DNA from: Bacillota bacterium
Lineage (GTDB): Bacteria > Bacillota > Bacilli > Bacillales > Cytobacillaceae
Assembly: GCA_030705745.1 (NCBI GenBank)
Contig: JAUZPT010000237.1
Span: forward strand, 1 to 5,110
Length of the DNA stretch: 5,110 nt
Direction: 5' to 3'
Position numbers and translations under genes: made by a program. The notes under the pieces were generated by a model, which did not search any database, was not told where the DNA came from, and saw only the letters and a program-made list of their open reading frames with translations. The number at the start of each line of letters is the position of its first letter. The first letter of the stretch is position 1. This document shows, one piece after another, positions 1 to 5,110 of the stretch.

Positions 1-1149
1 ATCAAGGAGGACGAATCATTCAGAGGGCAAATCGACCGTAAAAAAGTCATTGATGAACTGACCAATGATCTTACAGGATTTGGACCGATTAATCCTTTGC
101 TCCTCGATGAAGAAGTTTCGGAAGTGATGGTAAACGGGCCGACCCAGGTTTATTGCGAGCGAAAAGGAAAACTAGAATTGACTGGCATTCAATTCAGAGA
201 CGATGAACATGTGATGAGTGTAATCGAAAAAATCGTTTCGCCGCTTGGCAGAAGAATCGATGAAAGCTCACCAATGGTCGATGCTCGCCTTCCAGATGGC
301 TCGCGTGTGAACGCTATTATTCCTCCCCTGGCGTTAAACGGGCCTGTGGTGACAATCCGAAAATTCTCCAAAGATCCCTTTCAAATAGAGGACTTAATTC
401 AGTTTGGAACGATTACAGAGGAAATGGCAATTTTTCTGGATGCCTGTGTAAAAGCAAGGCTCAATATTTTTGTAAGTGGGGGTACGGGGTCAGGAAAAAC
501 AACCACTTTGAACGTTCTTTCTAATTTCATTCCATCTGATGAACGAATCGTCACAATCGAGGATGCGGCAGAGCTTCAGCTTGGACAGGAGCATATTGTA
601 TCGTTGGAATCGCGTCCACCCAATATTGAAGGGAAAGGCGCCATTTCAATCAGAGACCTGGTTCGAAACTCCTTAAGGATGCGGCCCGATCGCGTTATCA
701 TCGGAGAAGTCCGGGGAGCGGAAGCGCTCGATATGCTTCAGGCGATGAATACGGGCCATGATGGTTCTCTCGCCACCGGTCACTCGAACAGTCCGCGTGA
801 TATGATCGCCCGTCTGGAAACGATGGTCCTTCTCGCTGGAGTAGAACTTCCTGTCAAAGCAATCAGGGAACAAATTGCTGGGGCGATCGATGTCATTATT
901 CAGCAGTCACGTTTAAAGGATGGAACAAGGAAAATTGTCAGCATCACTGAGGTACAAGGAATGGAGGGCGATATCATCGTACTTCAAGATATTTTTTCAT
1001 TTAAACAACAGGGGGTTTCAACGGAAGGAAAAATAATAGGCCGGCTTGCACCCACAGGTGTTCGCCCGAAGTTTTATGACCGCCTGGAAACATCAGGCAT
1101 CCATATTCCAGCAGGAGTATTTATTGAAGGTGAGGAGTGGGAGGCATGA
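1..1149 (+). CDS. tadA: Tad/Flp pilus assembly ATPase TadA/CpaF (5' end missing)
   Basis: This is a cytoplasmic secretion ATPase of the type II/IV secretion (GspE/VirB11-like) superfamily, CpaF/TadA branch, which powers Flp (type IVc) pilus assembly. The reading frame is open from base 1, so the gene begins upstream; 382 codons are visible, and full-length family members are usually somewhat longer. Numbering from the first visible codon, an N-terminal domain with LTGFGPI and EVMVNGP occupies about residues 25-150. The Walker A motif GGTGSGKTT is at about 160-168 (Lys166), the Asp box VTIEDAAEL at 184-192, Walker [10 protein letters not shown] at 231-239 (Glu236), and the His box [11 protein letters not shown] at 251-261. 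All catalytic motifs are intact. The C-terminal [12 protein letters not shown] segment is typical of CpaF. A TTG at 97 could be mistaken for the start, but it lies inside the conserved domain. The stop codon overlaps the tadB start by 4 bases, and tadB and tadC follow, which supports the Tad assignment over GspE, PilB or VirB11. Confidence 0.95.
   Translation: MKEDESFRGQIDRKKVIDELTNDLTGFGPINPLLLDEEVSEVMVNGPTQVYCERKGKLELTGIQFRDDEHVMSVIEKIVSPLGRRIDESSPMVDARLPDGSRVNAIIPPLALNGPVVTIRKFSKDPFQIEDLIQFGTITEEMAIFLDACVKARLNIFVSGGTGSGKTTTLNVLSNFIPSDERIVTIEDAAELQLGQEHIVSLESRPPNIEGKGAISIRDLVRNSLRMRPDRVIIGEVRGAEALDMLQAMNTGHDGSLATGHSNSPRDMIARLETMVLLAGVELPVKAIREQIAGAIDVIIQQSRLKDGTRKIVSITEVQGMEGDIIVLQDIFSFKQQGVSTEGKIIGRLAPTGVRPKFYDRLETSGIHIPAGVFIEGEEWEA
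1131..1149 (+). promoter_or_regulatory. tadB ribosome binding site and ATGA stop/start overlap
   Basis: The purine-rich stretch TGAGGAG (1131-1137) lies 8 bases before the ATG at 1146, which is good spacing for a Bacillus Shine-Dalgarno site. A second GGGAGG directly before the ATG is too close to serve. A GTG at 1137 is in frame but falls inside this site, so ATG 1146 is preferred. The ATG shares ATGA with the tadA stop codon, which points to translational coupling of the two genes. Confidence 0.75.
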
Positions 1150-2105
1150 TTAATATAATTCTATTATTCTTCTGTCTCACTTCATTTTTTCTATTTGCAT
1201 TTTTCTTTCAATTGATTTTTCATTCAGACAAGCGTATCGAGAGCAGGATGCAACGCTATTTAGCGGTGTCGGATGAAAAGCTGGGAAGAAAACAGATGAA
1301 TCTCATTGTACACTATCAGCTGACGAAGCAAAGAATTAGAAAGAACTTATTATCGAAAGAGAAAAACACAAAGCTAGAAACGATGCTCGCTCGATCTGGT
1401 CTCCCACTCAAGCCGGAAGAATATATTCTCTTTCAGTGGATTTCGACTGCATTATCCTCCTGCGTTTTTCTTTTAGTAACTGGAAAATGGTTATTTTTGT
1501 TGCCAGGATGTTTAATAGGATTTTATTTTCCAAAGTGGTATTTGCGAAAAAAGCAGAAAGCCAGAATGACCAAATTTAATGATGGGCTAGCGGATATGAT
1601 TACAACGATAATCGGATCACTACGGGCGGGTTTTAGTTTTCCACAGGCTTTGAAAACAGTAATTGAAGAAGCGTCCTCTCCGATTAAGGACGAAATGGAA
1701 TCCGTGTTGAAAGAAATGCAATATGGAAGCAGTCTTGAAGATTCGTTGAATGATTTGAAGGAACGGATGCCGAGCGAGGACCTTGATTTGATGATACAGG
1801 CGATCCTCATTCAAAGACAGGTTGGAGGGAATTTAGCCACCGTTTTAGAAAAAATTGTTGAAACCATTCGGGATCGCACGAAAATTCAACGTCAAATTTC
1901 TACAATGACCGCACAGGGCAGGCTTTCCGGTATCGTTGTGGGCTTGCTCCCAATAATTCTTGGGTTTGTCATCTATCTCATTCAACCAGGATATATTGGC
2001 ACATTGTTTCATAATAAAATAGGGATGATAATGCTGGCTGCTGGTCTTATAGCGGGCATTATCGGTTTTATAATGATTAAGAAAATAACTGTCATAGAGG
2101 TGTAG
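1146..2105 (+). CDS. tadB: Tad pilus inner-membrane platform protein TadB (T2SSF family)
   Basis: This 319-residue integral membrane protein belongs to the GspF/T2SSF superfamily. With TadC it should form the platform on which the TadA ATPase acts during Flp pilus assembly. Hydrophobic segments are at about residues 3-25, 92-130 (probably two helices with a short turn), 259-279 and 291-311. The cytoplasmic T2SSF domain spans about 145-275 and includes AGFSFPQAL (161-169) and the helix around [18 protein letters not shown] (227-244), both typical of TadB. The basic, charged stretch from about 28 to 80 is probably cytoplasmic. The length is normal for the family. ATG 1146 is chosen over GTG 1137 because of the ribosome binding site. 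The gene overlaps tadA by 4 bases and ends 3 bases before tadC, so the three are almost certainly co-transcribed. The family assignment is firm; TadB rather than TadC rests on gene order and on the sequence of the next gene. Confidence 0.92.
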   Translation: MINIILLFFCLTSFFLFAFFFQLIFHSDKRIESRMQRYLAVSDEKLGRKQMNLIVHYQLTKQRIRKNLLSKEKNTKLETMLARSGLPLKPEEYILFQWISTALSSCVFLLVTGKWLFLLPGCLIGFYFPKWYLRKKQKARMTKFNDGLADMITTIIGSLRAGFSFPQALKTVIEEASSPIKDEMESVLKEMQYGSSLEDSLNDLKERMPSEDLDLMIQAILIQRQVGGNLATVLEKIVETIRDRTKIQRQISTMTAQGRLSGIVVGLLPIILGFVIYLIQPGYIGTLFHNKIGMIMLAAGLIAGIIGFIMIKKITVIEV

Positions 2106-2108
2106 ACG

Positions 2109-3029
2109 ATGATTTATCTGTGTTTTTTCCTGACGATTTCATTGCTTATCTATGGCTTGATGCTAATTCGTGCAGAGAAAAAAGGTCGGGTGCAAAAAAG
2201 GCTGGCCATCTTTGTCACTGGCGATTCTACATTCACTCAGACAGAGAAGAAAAAGGAGCAGAATCCCTCTTTTTTTATTCGATATATAAAACCGATTTTC
2301 CACGATTTTAAACGAAGCTTCAAAAAGAGAATGCCAGGTGAAAAAGAGGCACGCATAGAAAAGAAACTTCAAATAGCCGGTAATCCTCTTGGTATGACCC
2401 CAGTCGATTTCCGCCTTATGCAGACAGGATTATTCGTGGGTATGCCGTTCGTATTCGGAGTTTATGGATTTTTTCTAAAGGCAGGAAATGCTGCAGTCGC
2501 CATTTTTGCAATTTTAGGAGTAATGATTGGTTTAGTGGCCCCGCATCTTTATTTGAGACATAAAACGAAAGCCCGAAACCGCAGGGCATTACGAGAATTG
2601 CCCGATATATTAGATTTGTTGACGGTCAGTTTGGAGGCGGGGCTAGGATTTGATTCAGCTATCAGCAAGGCGGTTTCAAAAAAGAATGGAGTCATCGTAA
2701 ACGAATTTCATCGCTGCCTAGAAGAGATGCGTCTTGGTAAAGTCAGGAGAGAAGCGCTCGCAGGAATTCGCGACCGTCTCGATGTCGATGAAGTAAAGAC
2801 GTTTATCAGCAGCATTTTACAAGCGGAAAAGCTCGGAATCGGCATGGTCCAAGTGCTCCGTGTACAATCAAGTGAAGTGCGGGAACAACGAAAGCAAAGA
2901 GCGGAAGAGGAAGCGATGAAAGCACCGATTAAGATGCTATTTCCTCTGGTTATGTTCATTTTCCCAAGCCTATTTATTGTCCTTTTGGGGCCAGCTATCA
3001 TACAGTTCATTGAAACATTCCGTAAATAG
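2109..3029 (+). CDS. tadC: Tad pilus inner-membrane platform protein TadC (T2SSF family)
   Basis: This 306-residue membrane protein is a paralogue of the preceding TadB and the second platform subunit of the Flp pilus machine. Hydrophobic segments lie at about residues 2-20, 104-122, 127-147 and 274-302. The T2SSF domain covers about 165-295. It contains ELPDILDLLTVSLEAGLGFD (163-182), then the helix around LRVQSSEVREQRKQRAEE (250-267), running into KAPIKMLFPLVMFIFPSLF (271-289). This Arg-rich helix followed by KAP-KMLFPL is a TadC hallmark. AGAGGTG (2096-2102) lies 6 bases before the ATG and is a good ribosome binding site. The 3-base gap after tadB supports a shared transcript. It is the last tad gene here: the next gene is an unrelated membrane protein with its own likely promoter. 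No clear terminator follows tadC, so some read-through into yisL is possible. Confidence 0.93.
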   Translation: MIYLCFFLTISLLIYGLMLIRAEKKGRVQKRLAIFVTGDSTFTQTEKKKEQNPSFFIRYIKPIFHDFKRSFKKRMPGEKEARIEKKLQIAGNPLGMTPVDFRLMQTGLFVGMPFVFGVYGFFLKAGNAAVAIFAILGVMIGLVAPHLYLRHKTKARNRRALRELPDILDLLTVSLEAGLGFDSAISKAVSKKNGVIVNEFHRCLEEMRLGKVRREALAGIRDRLDVDEVKTFISSILQAEKLGIGMVQVLRVQSSEVREQRKQRAEEEAMKAPIKMLFPLVMFIFPSLFIVLLGPAIIQFIETFRK

Positions 3030-3074
3030 GTGATGAATGCATACCTCTTAACTTTCGTTTTTTTAAAAGGATTG

Positions 3075-3083
3075 TGATATGAT
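3075..3083 (+). promoter_or_regulatory. Likely SigA-type extended -10 promoter for yisL
   Basis: TGATATGAT fits the extended -10 pattern TGnTATAAT with one mismatch in the hexamer (TATGAT, 3078-3083). It lies in the 92-base gap between tadC and yisL, about 39 bases before the yisL ATG. No good TTGACA-like -35 is seen at the usual distance; the region around 3053-3060 is only T-rich. Extended -10 promoters can work without a strong -35. This is a pattern match only. Confidence 0.55.
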
Positions 3084-3107
3084 AAAAACAAATTGTTATT
3101 AAATACT

Positions 3108-3113
3108 GGGAGG
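3108..3113 (+). promoter_or_regulatory. yisL ribosome binding site
   Basis: GGGAGG lies 8 bases before the ATG at 3122. It is a strong Bacillus-type Shine-Dalgarno sequence with ideal spacing and fixes the start of the YisL-like gene. Confidence 0.8.
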
Positions 3114-3121
3114 CTTAGCAG

Positions 3122-3490
3122 ATGACGACGACAACACATGCACATATCACGACATGGCTGTTGGCAATTATTTTATTATTCGTTGCTTTGGGACTACATA
3201 AGAAAGGCAATTTAAAAGGATTTAAAATCATTCAGATGGTTATGAGGGTCTTTTATTTGCTAATTATCGGGACAGGCATAGCATTAATCATCGGTGCTGT
3301 TCATCTAAGCCTGTTATACATTGTGAAAATGGCCACAGGATTATGGATTATCGGAATAATGGAGTTTATTTTAATGAAAACTTCAAAAAATGAATCAACA
3401 TCCGTACTATGGATTCAGTTCGTTATCGCCTTTTTGCTGGTTCTGTATCTAGGTTTGAAGCTACCAATGGGCTTTCATCCATTTGCATAA
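3122..3490 (+). CDS. yisL: YisL-like membrane protein, UPF0344 (DUF1516) family
   Basis: This small integral membrane protein of 122 residues has no established function. It resembles Bacillus YisL of the UPF0344/DUF1516 family, with HITTW near the N terminus (residues 8-12), a central MRVFYLLIIGTG-like helix, a glycine-rich GLWIIGIME segment and a GLKLPMGF ending (111-118). Length and end motifs match the family as I recall it. Four hydrophobic segments are visible at about 9-25, 38-59, 63-85 and 95-113, with basic loops at 27-35 and 86-90, so it is probably a four-helix protein with no large soluble domain. There is no cleavable signal peptide. The GGGAGG ribosome binding site supports ATG 3122. 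An extended -10 promoter upstream and a strong terminator 8 bases after the stop make it a single-gene unit, so I infer no functional tie to the tad genes. The family call is by recognition of the sequence, not by a search. Confidence 0.88.
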   Translation: MTTTTHAHITTWLLAIILLFVALGLHKKGNLKGFKIIQMVMRVFYLLIIGTGIALIIGAVHLSLLYIVKMATGLWIIGIMEFILMKTSKNESTSVLWIQFVIAFLLVLYLGLKLPMGFHPFA

Positions 3491-3497
3491 TTTTTAC

Positions 3498-3526
3498 AAA
3501 AAAGCTGCCATTTCGGCAGCTTTTTT
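3498..3526 (+). terminator. Rho-independent terminator after yisL
   Basis: A perfect inverted repeat begins 8 bases after the yisL stop codon. GCTGCC (3504-3509) pairs with GGCAGC (3515-3520) across the 5-base loop ATTTC, and the flanking A6 (3498-3503) pairs with T6 (3521-3526), giving a 12-bp stem. The T-run gives intrinsic termination on the + strand. The A-run would serve the same purpose on the - strand, so the hairpin is symmetrical in principle, although no - strand gene approaches it here. Confidence 0.95.
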
Positions 3527-3556
3527 GCGTTTTTCGTATCAATGGCTGGAATTGTA

Positions 3557-3573
3557 TGTTATTTTTATATTAT
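3557..3573 (+). promoter_or_regulatory. Possible promoter region of the FIST-PAS gene
   Basis: The 72-base gap between the yisL terminator and the FIST gene must hold a promoter if the terminator is efficient. The best candidates are an extended -10-like TGTTATTTT (3557-3565) and the overlapping AT-rich hexamers TATATT (3566-3571) and TATTAT (3568-3573). None has a convincing -35 at 16-18 bases. I see no clear SigB, SigD or SigH pattern. The exact site is uncertain. Confidence 0.3.
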
Positions 3574-3598
3574 GAAAAGTCTAGAAATTCGAAGATAA

Positions 3599-5110
3599 AT
3601 GGTGATTACATTGGCAAAAACGCTTTGCTATACATTTGAAAGCAATAGGCAATTGCAACAATTTATACTCGACAATAAATTGGCTGATTTTCCTCAACTT
3701 TTGATTCAGGTGTTCTCTGGGACAATAGATATTAGTGTAATAGAACAATTGCAAAGTTTGTTGAATAATCTTGTACCATCTGCCACTGTCATCGGCTGCA
3801 CAACTGCTGGAGAAATATCGTCTGGTGAGAGCTTGGAAGGTGGGATTGTTCTTTCCTTTACAATATTGGAGAAAACGAGTCTTCATTCGTCTCTTTTTTG
3901 CCATGATCGGTTTACGGATAGCTATAAATTAGGAAAGAAACTAGGCGATCAACTCATTAACAATGATACAAAAGCCATGATTCTTTTTTCAGCCGATCTT
4001 CAAATCGATACGCAGCAAATACTGGAAGGTATTTATGATGTGAATTCTGATGTCATTTTGTCAGGAGGCATAGCCGGGGACAATGGACTTTTTGAAAAAA
4101 CGTTTGTATTTAACAATGACAATATCATCTCGAACGGAATTGTGGCGGTTGCTTTGGGTGGTGAGGACTTAACAGTAGAGGTTGGTTCTTGTTTTCAGTG
4201 GCGAGAAATAGGAAAACCGATTACGGTTACGAAATCATCCGGTAGAATCGTTTACGCGCTTGACGATAAAAAGCCTTTGCAAATATTGAAGAAGTACTTG
4301 GGTGATACGTTTATCAACTCCCTTCCAAAATCGGGTAGCGAATTCCCATTTATTGTTGATAAAAAAGGTGAAAAAATCTCTTTATTCATTTCCAAATTGC
4401 TTGAGAACGGTGCGATTGAATTAAATAGAAGTGTGGAAACTGGCGATGAATTGACCTTTGCGTATCCAGATATTTCTTCCGTTATAGACGAATCCCTTTC
4501 ATCGATACGTAAATTATCAAAGAAATCCATTGATTCCATTTTTATATATAACTGTATCGGACGGAAACAATTTATGTACGATTTTGCCGTTACTGAATTA
4601 AGTATGTTAAATTCTATTGCTTCGACAAGCGGCTTTTTTTCGTACGGTGAAATTTATTCGCGAAAAAAGAAGCGTCCCCAAATAATTGGGCATTCGTTAA
4701 CCTATTTGGCAATATCTGAATCTAGTGATCATGGGAAAAATGAACAGTTGTCTTTTGAATACAACGCTCCTGACTATATGAATACAATTATGTCACTTAC
4801 TCATTTAATGCAGGCATCACAAAATGATACGAGGATATTAAACGAGAATTTAGCAGTCTCAGGGCAATATTATCGATCATTATTTGATAACAATGCTGAT
4901 TTCGTTTATTCAGCCGATCTAAAAGGTCGTTTTACAAGCGTGAATCGATCCTTTGAAAAGACATTTCAATTCAAGGAAAGCGATGTCCTAGGAAAATCTG
5001 CATTGAAATTCATTAAGGAAGAAGATATCCCGAGGTCAAGGGCACACTTTTTAAGGGCATTAAAAGGAAAAGAGCAATTTTATGATCTCGAAATTGCTAA
5101 TATTAATGGG
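3599..5110 (+). CDS. FIST domain sensor protein with PAS domain (3' end missing)
   Basis: This is probably a cytoplasmic signalling protein; 504 codons are visible and the frame is still open at the window edge. Residues about 30-225 form a FIST_N domain, with VIGCTTAGEI (64-73) and SGGIAGDNGLFEKT (155-168). Residues about 226-372 form a FIST_C domain, with YNCIGRKQF (317-325), GFFSYGEIY (345-353) and HSLTYLAISE (365-374). After a helical linker (about 395-420), a PAS domain begins at about 424 (YYRSLFDNNADFVYSADLKG) and continues through VNRSFEKTF and the VLGKS segment. FIST is a predicted ligand-binding input domain, and PAS is a second sensory or dimerisation module. I see no signal peptide or membrane segment. 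The output domain lies beyond the window; in related proteins it is often GGDEF/EAL or histidine kinase, which I cannot check here. An in-frame TAA ends at 3598, so the start is ATG 3599, GTG 3602 or TTG 3611. ATG has only a weak upstream GAAG, while TTG is well placed after GGTGAT. The gene looks more AT-rich than tadA. Confidence 0.9.
   Translation, partial: MVITLAKTLCYTFESNRQLQQFILDNKLADFPQLLIQVFSGTIDISVIEQLQSLLNNLVPSATVIGCTTAGEISSGESLEGGIVLSFTILEKTSLHSSLFCHDRFTDSYKLGKKLGDQLINNDTKAMILFSADLQIDTQQILEGIYDVNSDVILSGGIAGDNGLFEKTFVFNNDNIISNGIVAVALGGEDLTVEVGSCFQWREIGKPITVTKSSGRIVYALDDKKPLQILKKYLGDTFINSLPKSGSEFPFIVDKKGEKISLFISKLLENGAIELNRSVETGDELTFAYPDISSVIDESLSSIRKLSKKSIDSIFIYNCIGRKQFMYDFAVTELSMLNSIASTSGFFSYGEIYSRKKKRPQIIGHSLTYLAISESSDHGKNEQLSFEYNAPDYMNTIMSLTHLMQASQNDTRILNENLAVSGQYYRSLFDNNADFVYSADLKGRFTSVNRSFEKTFQFKESDVLGKSALKFIKEEDIPRSRAHFLRALKGKEQFYDLEIANING
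3601..3606 (+). promoter_or_regulatory. Shine-Dalgarno-like GGTGAT that may set a TTG start for the FIST gene
   Basis: GGTGAT matches the 3' half of the Bacillus consensus AAGGAGGTGAT. Aligned to that consensus, the GGAGG core would sit about 8 bases before TTG 3611, which is ideal. This favours TTG 3611 as the true start, with ATG 3599 and GTG 3602 as alternatives; in those cases GGTGAT would be inside the coding sequence. The choice changes the protein by only four residues. Confidence 0.45.

Noticed and set aside
97..99. TTG codon as the start of the first gene
   Set aside because: The frame is open back to base 1, and the upstream residues (LTGFGPI region) are conserved parts of the CpaF N-terminal domain, so the true start lies before the window.
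1137..1145. GTG 1137 as the tadB start
   Set aside because: It lies within the purine-rich ribosome binding region for ATG 1146 and lacks a good site of its own upstream.
2120..2311. 63-codon open frame on the + strand inside tadC
   Set aside because: It is out of frame within tadC, and the tadC frame has the full-length family sequence and a proper ribosome binding site.
3044..3070. Weak hairpin after tadC as a terminator
   Set aside because: CCTCTT can pair with AAAAGG only with a mismatch, the loop is large, there is no G/C-rich stem, and no T-run follows the right arm.
2708..3145. 145-codon open frame on the - strand
   Set aside because: It lies antisense to the conserved TadC coding region, its product is rich in Ser, Arg and Cys without family features, and it has no supporting context. 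It is a shadow frame.
3409..3639. 76-codon open frame on the + strand
   Set aside because: It runs out of frame through the end of yisL, across the terminator hairpin and into the FIST gene start, so it is not plausible as a gene.
3581..3904. 107-codon open frame on the - strand
   Set aside because: It is antisense to the start of the FIST gene, whose + strand translation has clear domain motifs.

Overview
The window looks like chromosomal DNA from a low-to-moderate GC, Gram-positive member of the Bacillaceae or a close relative. The evidence is a membrane protein that closely resembles Bacillus YisL (UPF0344/DUF1516), purine-rich Bacillus-type Shine-Dalgarno sites, and a strong hairpin-plus-T-run terminator. 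I cannot name a species.

All five supported genes are on the + strand, in three blocks. Block 1 (1-3029) is the end of a Tad/Flp type IVc pilus assembly operon: the secretion ATPase tadA/cpaF (its 5' end lies before the window), then the inner-membrane platform proteins tadB and tadC. The genes are packed tightly, with a 4-base ATGA overlap between tadA and tadB and 3 bases between tadB and tadC. TadA would hydrolyse ATP in the cytoplasm and drive the TadB/TadC platform to extrude Flp pilin. No pilin, prepilin peptidase, TadE/F pseudopilin, CpaB or TadZ gene follows tadC, so any such genes must lie upstream of the window or elsewhere.

Block 2 (about 3075-3526) is a one-gene unit: a likely extended -10 promoter, the four-helix membrane protein gene yisL, and a perfect 12-bp-stem intrinsic terminator 8 bases after its stop codon. 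Block 3 (3599 to the window edge) is the 5' part of a large signalling gene. It codes for FIST_N, FIST_C and the beginning of a PAS domain, and is cut off before any output domain. It is visibly more AT-rich than tadA.

The three blocks have no obvious shared function. A Tad export motor next to a FIST-PAS sensor is suggestive, because such sensors often carry cyclic-di-GMP or kinase outputs, but the terminator between them argues for independent transcription. I found no RNA genes, CRISPR arrays, insertion sequences or long repeats. I do not see a clearly new system here; the least characterised parts are the FIST-PAS sensor and YisL.
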